Shown piece by piece: positions 9,763 through 11,576 of a stretch of 11,797 bases of DNA. A model generated the notes under the pieces. That model was not told the DNA's origin, ran no database searches, and saw only the letters and a program-made list of their open reading frames with translations. This DNA comes from Baffinella frigidus (taxonomy: Eukaryota; Cryptophyceae; Cryptomonadales; Baffinellaceae): contig MU646597.1 of NCBI GenBank assembly GCA_026770585.1, positions 15,120 to 26,916 on the forward strand. Direction: 5' to 3'. The position numbers and the translations under genes are program-made. Position 1 is the stretch's first letter, and each line of letters opens with the position of its first letter.

Positions 9763-9929
9763 CGCTCGCTCTCTCTCTCTCTCTCTATCGCTCTCTCCCT
9801 CCCTCCCTCTTCCTCTCTTCCTCTCCCTCTCTCTCTCTCTCTGGACCGACCTCATTGAAGGCGGGGGCCGTCCGGCGGCGCTGCTCCTGCCAGTGCTGCC
9901 CATCCGCCATGAACAACTGCGGGTTGGTC
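58..9929 (-). CDS. Split gene: internal part of a cytochrome P450 monooxygenase (nine small exons, partial at both ends)
   Basis: Cytochrome P450s are heme-thiolate monooxygenases, in eukaryotes usually anchored in the ER or plastid membrane; the substrate cannot be told here. Proposed exons on the minus strand: 9851-9929, 6937-7026, 6444-6482 (or 6254-6292), 5165-5224, 4859-4894, 1287-1346, 917-955, 714-778 and 58-139. They total 550 bp, one base plus 183 codons without a stop. Exon 1 carries HWQEQR, the WxxxR of helix C, followed by APAFNE. Exons 2 to 9 then fit helices D to H and the start of helix I in family order, with about the usual spacing (roughly 180 residues from helix C to helix I). 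Every intron has GT and AG ends. Junctions are phase 0 except exon 8 to 9, which is phase 2. The heme-cysteine loop, ExxR and I-helix motif fall outside, so function cannot be judged. A pseudogene remains possible. Confidence 0.72.
178..326. mobile_element. Foldback element, AGCTCTGYCCCA family, copy 1
   Basis: The arms 178-203 and 301-326 are inverted repeats matching at 25 of 26 positions. The pairing continues inside through AGAGTGCCCCCCC and its complement and through a TGAAAWTTCA-like stretch, so nearly all 149 bp can fold. There is no open frame, so it is a non-autonomous MITE-like element. It lies in the intron between exons 8 and 9. No clear target duplication is seen. A second member with the same ends lies at 5774-5919. 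Confidence 0.75.
482..618. repeat. Core-box hairpin within an 18-bp direct repeat
   Basis: GAAAATTACTACGCA (510-524) and TGTGTAGTAATTTTC (546-560) form a stem around a 21-base loop. This is the core box that recurs in many foldbacks of this window. It is bracketed by an 18-bp direct repeat, GACCRCCCTGGCACGAAA, at 482-499 and 601-618. The direct repeat could be the remains of a duplicated target or of the element ends. Confidence 0.6.
714..778 (-). CDS. P450 exon 8: helix G end to helix H region
   Basis: Directly after the GA array (acceptor GAGAGAGAG) the minus strand opens with SHVLSERAAENLPAG and continues open. SHVLSERAAE fits the P450 pattern of a helix ending in (V/I)(I/L)xERRAE. The start is set by phase 0 from exon 7. 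The proposed donor GTTGTC leaves two bases over, which exon 9 completes. GTCGCT and GTACCA, slightly further on and in the same phase, are equally possible, so the 3' end is uncertain by up to about 12 bases. Confidence 0.55.
779..908. repeat. CT microsatellite filling the intron between exons 7 and 8
   Basis: About 130 bp of almost pure CT (GA in gene sense) with a few CTGT, CCTT and TTT interruptions. It makes up nearly all of a 138-bp putative intron (779-916): only the short donor side GTCAGGTCA is outside the array. Confidence 0.85.
917..955 (-). CDS. P450 exon 7: helix G (ASFDDLEAMGRDV)
   Basis: The exon is 39 bp, 13 codons in phase 0 at both ends. The acceptor is CCTAAATCAG, supplied by the last telomere-like unit. 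The donor is GTCAGG; another GT five bases later (GTCAGA) would change the phase. The peptide ASFDDLEAMGRDV joins exon 6 (…AAYREIN) and exon 8 (SHVLSERAA…) into one amphipathic helix, as expected of P450 helix G and its continuation. Confidence 0.6.
961..1286 (-). repeat. Interstitial telomere-like heptamer array (intron between exons 6 and 7)
   Basis: About 320 bp of TTTAGGG, TTCAGGG, TTGAGGG, ATCAGGG and related heptamers on the plus strand, thus CCCTAAA-like in gene sense. The array runs wall to wall between exon 6 and exon 7 (intron 956-1286). Unit variation is high, so this is an old or rapidly diverging array, not a fresh telomere. Confidence 0.9.
1287..1346 (-). CDS. P450 exon 6: F-G region (…NLPRWFNMAF…)
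   Basis: The exon is exactly 60 bp, 20 codons in phase 0, from a pyrimidine-rich acceptor CTTTTGGCAG to a donor GTCAAC that opens the heptamer array. The peptide has AMNLPRWFNMAF and ends AAYREIN. LPRWFN matches the LP(R)WL motif before helix G in several P450 clans, and AAYREIN continues into exon 7. Exon 4 has the same length and the same first two codons after CAG (Ala-Met) but no other similarity. Confidence 0.65.
1357..1451. repeat. Three TTACCTTATCCG boxes and a 25-bp hairpin
   Basis: Three tandem copies of CGGTTACCTTATCCGT (periods 20 and 19 bp) are followed by the perfect hairpin CCCTACGGTA-TTGCC-TACCGTAGGG at 1427-1451. The same box and hairpin pair recurs near 3105-3239, 8865-8918 and, inverted, 5296-5360. 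Confidence 0.75.
1522..1574. repeat. CCCTAGGGA inverted repeat and a G16 run
   Basis: GGAAAATCCCTAGGGA and ATCCCTAGGTATTTCC can pair, followed by sixteen consecutive G (1559-1574). A related CCCTAGG hairpin lies at 7530-7562. Confidence 0.6.
1622..2104. mobile_element. Large foldback element with nested inverted repeats
   Basis: Outer inverted repeats are 1622-1650 and 2076-2104, with TACGAAGGGGAGGGG ends. A second pair lies inside (1659-1683 with 1868-1892), sharing the word AATTGACGCA with the outer arm. A perfect 14-bp stem (1727-1740 with 1758-1771) and the GGCAAAATCG stem (1790-1799 with 1853-1862) lie further in. Nothing in it looks coding. It may be one element inserted in another, within the exon 5-6 intron. 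Confidence 0.65.
2124..2215 (+). mobile_element. Degenerate foldback, GATCTCATAGG family
   Basis: The end GATCTCATAGGRAAAC is shared with the complete foldback at 7812-7959. Inside, GAAATTTACTGCAC and the following GTGCAGTAGAG form the core-box stem. The other terminus is not recognisable. Confidence 0.45.
2319..2399 (+). repeat. 81-bp exact direct repeat, copy 1
   Basis: Identical base for base to 3665-3745, 1346 bp away. It contains GAGTGGAGGG and CCCTCCACTC as a short stem around CT/CA repeats, and ends in the CCACTCGAGGC word seen at other foldback ends. Confidence 0.85.
2344..2456. repeat. CT/CA microsatellite
   Basis: Mixed CT and CA dinucleotide tracts, GA/GT in gene sense, in the exon 5-6 intron. 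Open frames here encode only Ser-Leu or His-Thr repeats and are not genes. Confidence 0.85.
2522..2560 (+). mobile_element. Truncated end of the CCACACGAGG (181-bp) family
   Basis: CACAAGGCTACCTATGCGAACAG matches the left end of the elements at 2702, 4011 and 9074, but the similarity stops after about 30 bp, where another foldback begins. Confidence 0.6.
2567..2688. mobile_element. Foldback element with GGGGTACCTCGCTCAT ends
   Basis: Arms of about 26 bp (2568-2593 and 2661-2688) flank an inner palindrome, CCCCCCTAGGA with TCCTAGGGGGG, that includes the CCTACCGTAGGG word. No open frame. It sits against the truncated 181-family end, as if inserted into it. Confidence 0.7.
2702..2903. mobile_element. 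181-bp family foldback, diverged copy A
   Basis: Ends CCGCACGAGGCTACC and its near complement at 2889-2903. The right half is the reverse complement of the left half of the copies at 4011 and 9074 (ATCACGTTTCC, AGTCAGCAATTG, CCCAGGAAACACGCC). The left half carries GTGTGTAGTAATTTTCAT, the core box. No target duplication is visible. Confidence 0.65.
3054..3260 (+). repeat. Interspersed repeat with GCGGGCTACGAA, TTACCTTATCCG and a 29-bp hairpin
   Basis: Shares CAGCGGGCTACGAA, TATCGCCAAAT, CCGTTACCTTATCCG and CTATG-hairpin-GGGGCT with 8816-8925. About 90 bp (3118-3207) separates the box from the hairpin here, against about 10 bp there. The hairpin at 3211-3239 has perfect 12-bp arms around TTGCC. 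Confidence 0.65.
3327..3529. mobile_element. Foldback element, GCCTCGAG family, long copy
   Basis: Ends CACCCGAGGCTGGAA and TTCCAGCCTCGAG are inverted repeats, continued inside by TTTTAAA words. It has the core-box word GTGTGTAGTAATTGTC and a perfect 13-bp inner stem (3418-3430 with 3451-3463) around GGGATATCCC. The last 60 bp resemble 10075-10138, a shorter member. Confidence 0.6.
3530..3676. mobile_element. Foldback with TAACTGAATCAGTTC arms
   Basis: Perfect 15-bp arms (3543-3557 and 3646-3660) extend outward through CATCTC on both sides. The AT-rich interior with CTAATTA words partly self-pairs. It adjoins the 81-bp repeat on the right and the GCCTCGAG element on the left, so a larger imperfect palindrome spans about 3521-3725. 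Confidence 0.7.
3665..3745 (+). repeat. 81-bp exact direct repeat, copy 2
   Basis: Identical to 2319-2399. The identity ends where the CT tract becomes longer here (3746 onward). Confidence 0.85.
3690..3854. repeat. CT/CA microsatellite
   Basis: About 165 bp of alternating CT and CA dinucleotide blocks with CTCG interruptions. Low-complexity frames on both strands are spurious. Confidence 0.85.
3925..3976. repeat. GATTT/AATTGATT short-period AT-rich tract
   Basis: Period-5 GATTT and AATTGATTCAA words that self-pair. Similar AATCAAA-rich tracts lie at 4628-4682 and 8562-8627. Confidence 0.6.
4011..4191. mobile_element. 181-bp family foldback, copy B, with GA target duplication
   Basis: Ends CCACACGAGGCTATCCATGC and GCATGGATGGCCTCGTGTGG. 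The length, 181 bp, equals that of copy C at 9074-9254, to which it is clearly homologous throughout. At its centre is a perfect palindrome of two 15-bp arms with a 2-base loop (4097-4128, TTTCCGTACGGA). The element is flanked by GA on both sides (4009-4010 and 4192-4193), fitting a 2-bp target duplication. Confidence 0.8.
4267..4285. repeat. Perfect 8-bp stem GTTAGAAA/TTTCTAAC
   Basis: A short perfect hairpin with a TTC loop just right of copy B. It may be the remnant centre of another foldback. Confidence 0.5.
4359..4494. mobile_element. Foldback element with 36-bp arms (ATGTATTTATT)
   Basis: Arms 4359-4394 and 4459-4494 match at 33 of 36 positions, and pairing weakly extends outward (TATCTC and GAGATG). 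The centre has TAGTAATAGTAACG, a word also found at the centre of the large foldback (near 10509). No coding potential. Confidence 0.75.
4717..4846. repeat. CT microsatellite next to the exon 5 donor
   Basis: About 130 bp of CT (GA in gene sense), starting about a dozen bases after the exon 5 donor. The stretch 4513-4716 between it and the foldback holds a CCAGCCTCGAGTGG word and an AATCAAA tract, with nothing else I recognise. Confidence 0.85.
4859..4894 (-). CDS. P450 exon 5: helix F segment (ASHPLPIAISRL)
   Basis: The exon is 36 bp, 12 codons, phase 0 at both ends. The acceptor CGAAACCAG follows the heptamer array, and the donor GTACGT is the best donor in the gene, just before a GA array. 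ASHPLPIAISRL joined to exon 6 gives …ISRL-AMNLPRW…, close in spacing to the P450 helix F pattern ending in a Leu-Pro-Arg-Trp turn. The exon is too short to be recognised alone; order, phase and splice sites carry the call. Confidence 0.6.
4907..5162 (-). repeat. Interstitial telomere-like heptamer array (intron between exons 4 and 5)
   Basis: Degenerate TTTAGGG, TTCAAGG, TTTGGGG units, C-rich in gene sense. The array fills nearly the whole 270-bp intron 4895-5164. Confidence 0.88.
5165..5224 (-). CDS. P450 exon 4: end of helix E (AMCEAAYSSQLDL…)
   Basis: The exon is 60 bp, 20 codons in phase 0, between acceptor GCGGGTGCAG and donor GTAAAC. Joined to exon 3 (…NRASLQ) it reads ASLQ-AMCEAAYSSQLDLVG, which lines up with the P450 helix E pattern (A)TLDVIGEAAFGYDFDxLG. 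The frame stays open upstream of the acceptor, so the 5' boundary rests on this alignment and the AG. The stretch 5225-5300 to its right shows nothing else I recognise. Confidence 0.68.
5296..5380 (-). repeat. Inverted copy of the TTACCTTATCCG/hairpin repeat
   Basis: On the minus strand: TTTCCGTCACCTTATCCGTAG, a C-run, then CCCCTACGGGTTGCCTACCG, TAGGG. The hairpin loop region has lost two bases compared with the perfect copies. Confidence 0.65.
5555..5716. mobile_element. Foldback element with TRCACTGCCAGCCAG ends and CTAC flanks
   Basis: Arms of nearly 40 bp (from 5555 and back from 5716) pair almost throughout, and the interior CCTGCCC/GGGGCAGG stem completes a 162-bp imperfect palindrome. 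CTAC occurs immediately on both sides (5551-5554 and 5717-5720), consistent with a 4-bp target duplication. Non-coding. Confidence 0.7.
5774..5919. mobile_element. Foldback element, AGCTCTGYCCCA family, copy 2
   Basis: Ends AGCTCTGTCCCACTTGA and their complement pair, continuing through TCATTAAAAA and TAGCCGT. The ends match the element at 178-326 (AGCTCTGTCCCA, TTTGGTCT-like) and the length is almost the same, but the interiors differ. If the element is taken as GCTCTG…CAGAGC, TA flanks both sides; copy 1 does not show this. Confidence 0.75.
5943..6245 (-). repeat. Telomere-like array: TGTAGGG/TGCAGGG grading into TTTAGGG and TTTCGGG
   Basis: Heptamer variants occur in blocks: TGTAGGG and TGCAGGG (about 5965-6010), TTTAGGG (6050-6080), TTTCGGG (6120-6230). 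C-rich in gene sense. Lies in the exon 3-4 intron. Confidence 0.9.
6254..6292 (-). CDS. P450 exon 3, downstream copy (VDVSALTNRASLQ)
   Basis: The exon is 39 bp, 13 codons in phase 0, donor GTCCAACCC into a heptamer array. VDVSALTNRASLQ matches the start of P450 helix E (xVDVxxLxNRATLD). It encodes the same peptide as 6444-6482; the two differ at two bases, both synonymous third positions. Its acceptor is GCAGAG with a competing CAG two bases earlier that would shift the frame, so this copy is probably the weaker one. Including both copies would duplicate 13 residues. Confidence 0.55.
6362..6435 (-). repeat. TGTAGGG array between the two exon 3 copies
   Basis: Nearly regular AGGGTGT units on the plus strand. 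With the unique stretch 6293-6361 it separates two 49-bp near-identical blocks (6246-6294 and 6436-6484), each made of exon 3 plus its donor. Confidence 0.88.
6444..6482 (-). CDS. P450 exon 3, upstream copy (VDVSALTNRASLQ)
   Basis: Same 13-codon exon as 6254-6292, but with a clean acceptor CCCGTGACCAG directly before GTC GAC, phase 0 from exon 2, and donor GTCCAACCC. I take this as the more likely spliced copy. The 454-bp intron to exon 2 holds a TTTAGGG array, a GGTTCTT triplication and a satellite-related block at 6850-6925. Confidence 0.65.
6491..6632 (-). repeat. TTTAGGG array before exon 3
   Basis: A fairly regular TTTAGGG stretch with TTCAGGG and TTAAGGG variants, ending in three GGTTCTT-like repeats. 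C-rich in gene sense. Confidence 0.9.
6711..6824 (+). repeat. Empty target site related to 9037-9337
   Basis: This 114-bp stretch aligns along its whole length with 9037-9337 once the 181-bp element at 9074-9254 is removed (TGAGGCTC…CCTGAACCCC…CCTCCGGTCCCAACCTCA…CAGGCTGGCTG…GCGGTAGGTGA). The insertion point corresponds to CC at 6737-6738. Confidence 0.82.
6937..7026 (-). CDS. P450 exon 2: helix D and following loop
   Basis: The exon is 90 bp, 30 codons in phase 0, from acceptor TGGATGACAG to donor GTACAC. It begins AQTDKMIPTFARAG and ends SLLSKRAES. After exon 1 (…APAFNE) this gives the P450 spacing PAF-x(6)-KM(I/V)P-x-F-x(2)-A seen at the start of helix D. It is the longest exon here, and its partial copy at 7217-7263 differs mainly at synonymous sites. 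I see no internal stop or frameshift. Confidence 0.72.
7217..7263 (-). pseudogene. Partial, frameshifted copy of P450 exon 2
   Basis: On the minus strand, after a TATGACAG acceptor-like end, this repeats the first part of exon 2 (VQTDKMIPTFARA). In the first 13 codons there are six differences, five of them synonymous. One base is then missing near the GCC-CAC-GCC stretch and similarity ends. It lies upstream of exon 2 in transcript order and cannot replace it. Confidence 0.7.
7260..7350. repeat. AT-rich CATATATG palindromic tract
   Basis: Several overlapping CATATATG, ATATATAC and TACGTACGT words that can fold in many ways. It stands out from the GC-balanced surroundings. Confidence 0.6.
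7468..7629. mobile_element. Foldback element with GCCCGTATTYCAAAAC ends
   Basis: Ends GCCCGTATTTCAAAACTCG and the complement of 7610-7629 pair. CAG flanks both sides (7465-7467 and 7630-7632), a possible 3-bp target duplication. Inside are a perfect 25-base palindrome with 12-bp arms (7485-7509, CGAGGTGTGAGA) and a GGAAATCCCTAGG stem. AATACGGGCC words near 2986 and 8509 may be remnants of the family. Confidence 0.65.
7812..7959. mobile_element. Foldback element, GATCTCATAGG family, complete copy
   Basis: Ends GATCTCATAGGGAAACGGTT and AACCGTTTTCCTGTGAGATC pair with few mismatches. The interior contains CATTCGTGTAGCGATTTTCAATGA, a diverged core box. It is 148 bp, almost the same length as the AGCTCTG family. 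The gap 7633-7811 shows nothing I can identify. Confidence 0.7.
7970..8240. other. GC-rich block without a recognised gene
   Basis: GC content is clearly above the surroundings, so frames stay open on both strands; none has a motif I recognise. It lies inside the proposed exon 1-2 intron. A CCCGAGGCGGGCYCGT word is shared with 7658. 8241-8560 to its right shows nothing I recognise. Confidence 0.4.
8562..8627 (+). repeat. AATCAAA short-period tract
   Basis: Repeated AATCAAAACRAATCAAAT words, related to the tracts at 3925 and 4628. Confidence 0.6.
8760..8779. repeat. Perfect 9-bp hairpin CCGCGACAG-GT-CTGTCGCGG
   Basis: A compact GC-rich stem with a 2-base gap. Its surroundings (8695-8805) pair weakly. 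Confidence 0.5.
8816..8925 (+). repeat. Interspersed repeat with GCGGGCTACGAA, TTACCTTATTCG and hairpin
   Basis: Related to 3054-3260 and, inverted, 5296-5380. The hairpin (about 8896-8918) has two mismatched pairs, so this copy is decaying. Confidence 0.62.
8925..8992 (+). repeat. Three tandem ACGGTTGTTCAAAAATT units
   Basis: Units of 22 to 23 bp at about 8925, 8948 and 8970, with small differences. Confidence 0.7.
9074..9254. mobile_element. 181-bp family foldback, copy C, in a filled site
   Basis: Ends CCACACGAGGCTATCCATGC and GCATGGATAGCTTCGTGTGG; exactly 181 bp like copy B. It interrupts a sequence found uninterrupted at 6711-6824. CC on both sides (9072-9073 and 9255-9256) corresponds to a single CC in the empty site, giving a 2-bp target duplication. 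Non-coding and so non-autonomous; the source of its transposase is not in this window. Confidence 0.85.
9369..9501. mobile_element. Foldback element with GAGTAT ends and core box
   Basis: GAGTATCTGACTCAAATACGAT pairs with its near complement at the right end. Inside, AACGAAATTTACTATACACCGGAC and GTCCGTGTAGTAATTTTCGTT form a clear core-box stem. Confidence 0.7.
9561..9604 (+). repeat. Direct repeat AGTGCTGTGGAMTCGCG (two copies)
   Basis: Copies at 9561-9577 and 9588-9604, period 27 bp, just left of the GA array. Confidence 0.65.
9602..9842. repeat. GA array then CT array, with an exon-end copy between
   Basis: GA-rich sequence (9602-9664) and CT-rich sequence (9697-9842) lie head to head and could pair into a long hairpin or form triplex DNA. 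Between them, at 9673-9692, is a second copy of the exon 1 end plus donor (GCCTTCAACGAG-GTCGGTCC on the minus strand), matching 9843-9862 with one synonymous difference. Confidence 0.82.
9673..9692 (-). pseudogene. 20-bp copy of the exon 1 3' end and donor
   Basis: Encodes AFNE followed by GTCGGTCC, as at 9843-9862, with AAC for AAT (both Asn). It has no preceding exon sequence, only GA repeats, so it is a fragment. Confidence 0.6.
9851..9929 (-). CDS. P450 exon 1 of this window: helix C (WxxxR)
   Basis: The exon is 79 bp: one base completing a codon from an upstream exon, then 26 codons, donor GTCGGT. The acceptor CCGTTTCCGCAG has a strong T-rich tract. The peptide starts TNPQLFMADGQHWQEQR and ends TAPAFNE. 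DG(E/Q)HWxxxRRxxAPAF is the helix C signature of P450s, where the Trp and Arg contact heme propionates. This is the most diagnostic exon. Its 5' 24 coding bases are repeated at 9994-10017 and 10300-10323, and its 3' end at 9673-9692. The preceding exon was not found. Confidence 0.75.
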
Positions 9930-10017
9930 CTGCGGAAACGGAAAAAAAAATTACTTTCTGGGACCTTTCTGGCTACGAAATTTACTACACGATCGCCATG
10001 AACAGCTGCGGGTTGGT
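9905..10017 (+). repeat. Duplicated exon 1 start around a repeat segment
   Basis: CGCCATGAACARCTGCGGGT (the complement of the start of exon 1) occurs at 9905-9928 and 9994-10017. The 65 bp between carry TTACTTTCTGGGACCTTTCT and GAAATTTACTACAC, words of the large foldback arm at 10450-10500. The poly-T tract of the exon 1 acceptor lies in this segment. Confidence 0.7.
9994..10017 (-). pseudogene. Copy of the exon 1 start (TNPQLFMA)
   Basis: Eight codons identical in protein to exon 1, with CTG for TTG (both Leu), then a different sequence with a stop soon after. Confidence 0.6.
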
Positions 10018-10036
10018 GGTCCTGCATCCCCGCATT

Positions 10037-10138
10037 CCACTCGAGGCCATAAATGTGACCATTCAAAGCCTGCCCGTGACTGGTACTAAATTTAACATCC
10101 CCACATTTAAAATACTCCCTCTTCCCGCCTCGAGTGGT
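10037..10138. mobile_element. Foldback element, GCCTCGAG family, short copy
   Basis: Ends CCACTCGAGGC and GCCTCGAGTGG are perfect inverted repeats of 11 bp. The right 60 bp resemble the element at 3327-3529. ATAAATGTG and CACATTTAAA pair inside. Confidence 0.65.
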
Positions 10139-10162
10139 TGTTGGAGTATTTCGCGACTTTTT

Positions 10163-10190
10163 GGGGGGGGGCAGTGCTGCCCCCCCCCCC
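10163..10190. repeat. G9-CAG-TG-CTG-C11 hairpin
   Basis: Perfect 12-bp arms around TG. Context on the left (GTTGTTGGAGTATTTCGCGA) matches the right arm of the large foldback near 10610-10635, so this may be a rearranged copy of its end. Confidence 0.7.
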
Positions 10191-10222
10191 AAATCCGAAT
10201 AAAAATATTACTTTCTGAATAG

Positions 10223-10323
10223 CCGAGGGTTGGTCCTGAGGAAACGAACAACAGTATTACTTTCTGTGACCTTTCTGTTACCGAAATTCACCGCACAATC
10301 GCCATGAAGAGCTGAGAGTTGGT
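10223..10323 (+). repeat. Second copy of the segment at 9920-10017
   Basis: GGGTTGGTCCTG, GGAAACG, ATTACTTTCTGTGACCTTTC and GAAATTCACCGCACAATCGC occur in the same order as at 9921-10017, with moderate divergence. Confidence 0.65.
10300..10323 (-). pseudogene. Diverged copy of the exon 1 start (TNSQLFMA)
   Basis: Eight codons with one replacement (Pro to Ser) and one synonymous change (Leu codon CTC) against exon 1. It is followed by core-box sequence, not exon sequence. Confidence 0.5.
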
Positions 10324-10337
10324 TTTGCATTTAAAAT

Positions 10338-10691
10338 CATCGCTTGGTTTCCCTGGGCGCCCTCCACAAACTGAATTTCGAGCCCCCCCTCCAAAAAATC
10401 GTGAAATATTGCAACAATGCGGGGATGCAGGACCAACCTCATCTCCGGAAATATTAATTTCTGGGACCTTTCTGGTAACGAAATTTACTACACAGTTGGA
10501 TTTTACTAGTAATAGTAATGCCTCTGCGTAGCAATTTTCGTGGCTAAAACGGTCCCAGAACGTAATATTTTTATTTGTTTCCGGAGATGAGGTTGGTACT
10601 GCATCCCCAGATTGTTGGAATATTTCACGATTGTTTTGGGGGGGGGCTCGAAATCCAGTTTTCGGAGGACGCCCAGGGCAACCAAGCGATG
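10338..10691. mobile_element. Large 354-bp foldback element
   Basis: Nearly the whole element is an imperfect palindrome. Arms run from CATCGCTTGGTTTCCCTGGG inward to about 10500, and from about 10525 out to CCCAGGGCAACCAAGCGATG. Paired words include CGTGAAATATT, GGGGATGCAG, ACCAACCTCATCTCCGG and the core box. The centre is TTACTAGTAATAGTAA. No coding frame. Fragments of its arm occur at 9930-9993, 10140-10200 and 10223-10297. Confidence 0.8.
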
Positions 10692-10870
10692 CTTCAGTCC
10701 CGGACCAAGATAGATTTAATTTCGGGAACTGTCCATCTAAAATATCTATGGTACACACCCAGCTATCTTAAAGCCGTAAAAGTACGAAATGGCTCAAACG
10801 CCAAGCCAGATCTGAAATCAAAACTATTCAGGAACGCAAAGAGATTCGGATCGCAGCCATCACATGTCGC
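10692..10870. other. Unique stretch, no recognised gene
   Basis: Not repetitive within the window. The minus strand has a good acceptor-like TTTTGATTTCAG at about 10812-10823, followed by codons for Ile-Trp-Leu-Gly (10800-10811) and then GT. WLG is a common P450 word upstream of helix C, but 12 bases cannot support a call. Confidence 0.2.
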
Positions 10871-10873
10871 CTT

Positions 10874-11060
10874 GACCACACGAAAATGCTAAAGGGGCCT
10901 ATCTAAACCCGAGATGTAGCATCTGTGTAGTAACTTTCGTCATATTGGTCACATAACTAGGCGATATTAGTCCAGGCACGAGGTTGGAAAACCCTATCCT
11001 GGTACAAATGTTTACAACCCCACATGTGGATAGGCCCCTCTGGCATTCTCGAGTGTGGTC
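10874..11060. mobile_element. Foldback element with GACCACAC ends
   Basis: GACCACACGAAAATGCTAAA and the complement of 11037-11060 pair (GACCACAC…AATGC…AGGGGCCTATC). The interior has TGTGTAGTAACTTTCGT, a core box, and ACAACCCCACATGTGG, related to the GCCTCGAG family. 11061-11154 shows nothing I recognise. Confidence 0.65.
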
Positions 11061-11154
11061 CCAGCCCTCGCTTCCTCCTCGATTTGAATCGAAAAAAAGC
11101 TGTGAGATCCCGGAGAAAGAGCACATCCCACTCAGAACACTACGAGGAACCGTG

Positions 11155-11262
11155 CTTCACTTAATTATTGGATTCTTGCCCAAGAAACACTCCAAACGTC
11201 GGCAATTTGTCACGTCCCTGCGCGGATTTCCGGGGAGGGACGTGCCCCGTAGCCTTCCGAGT
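11155..11262 (+). mobile_element. Fragment of the 181-bp family interior with palindrome
   Basis: TTAATTATTGGATTCTTGCC and CAAGAAACACTCCAAACGTC match the interior of copies B and C. At the centre CACGTCCCT (11211-11219) and AGGGACGTG (11236-11244) pair perfectly. The terminal CCACACGAGG ends are missing. Confidence 0.6.
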
Positions 11263-11308
11263 GGTACGCGGCGTGATCTATCCCCCAAGTGGCAAGTAGG
11301 CTCATACG

Positions 11309-11343
11309 CCCTACGGTAGGGCCATAGGACCTGCCTAGGGCGA
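11309..11343. repeat. CGCCCTACGGTAGG hairpin
   Basis: A variant of the CCCTACGGTA hairpin whose outer CGCCCT/AGGGCG arms pair. 11344-11420 shows nothing I recognise. Confidence 0.5.
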
Positions 11344-11420
11344 GTTAGAGTGAATATTCACCCCATGGGCACTGAAAGGATATGCGGCGTGAACGCGAAA
11401 TCCTGGACCCGACACCCAGG

Positions 11421-11576
11421 TGGACGTTTACGAATTTGTAAAGTTGTCAACTCACTAAACCCTAAAGCGCAAAATCGAAACGCGTGACCCGAAAGTAGAT
11501 CAACGTTGAACTTGTACAGTTGTCAACTCACTAAACCCTAAAGCGCAAACGCGACGCCCTGGGCCCGAGAGCAGAG
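11421..11576 (+). repeat. 76-bp satellite carrying CTAAACCCTAAA
   Basis: GTTGTCAACTCACTAAACCC and TAAAGCGCAAA occur at 11443-11473 and 11519-11549, period 76 bp; a third partial unit runs into the exon 3 copy. Each unit holds two telomere-like heptamers. Related sequence lies, inverted, at 6850-6925 between exons 2 and 3. Confidence 0.75.

Noticed and set aside
9358-9903. 181-codon open frame on the minus strand
   Set aside because: Mostly Arg-Glu, Ser-Leu and similar runs from the GA/CT arrays; the real coding signal (exon 1) is read in another context and needs splicing.
11077-11096. tRNA-like GATTTGAATCG
   Set aside because: Only a short palindrome; no acceptor stem or anticodon arm around it.
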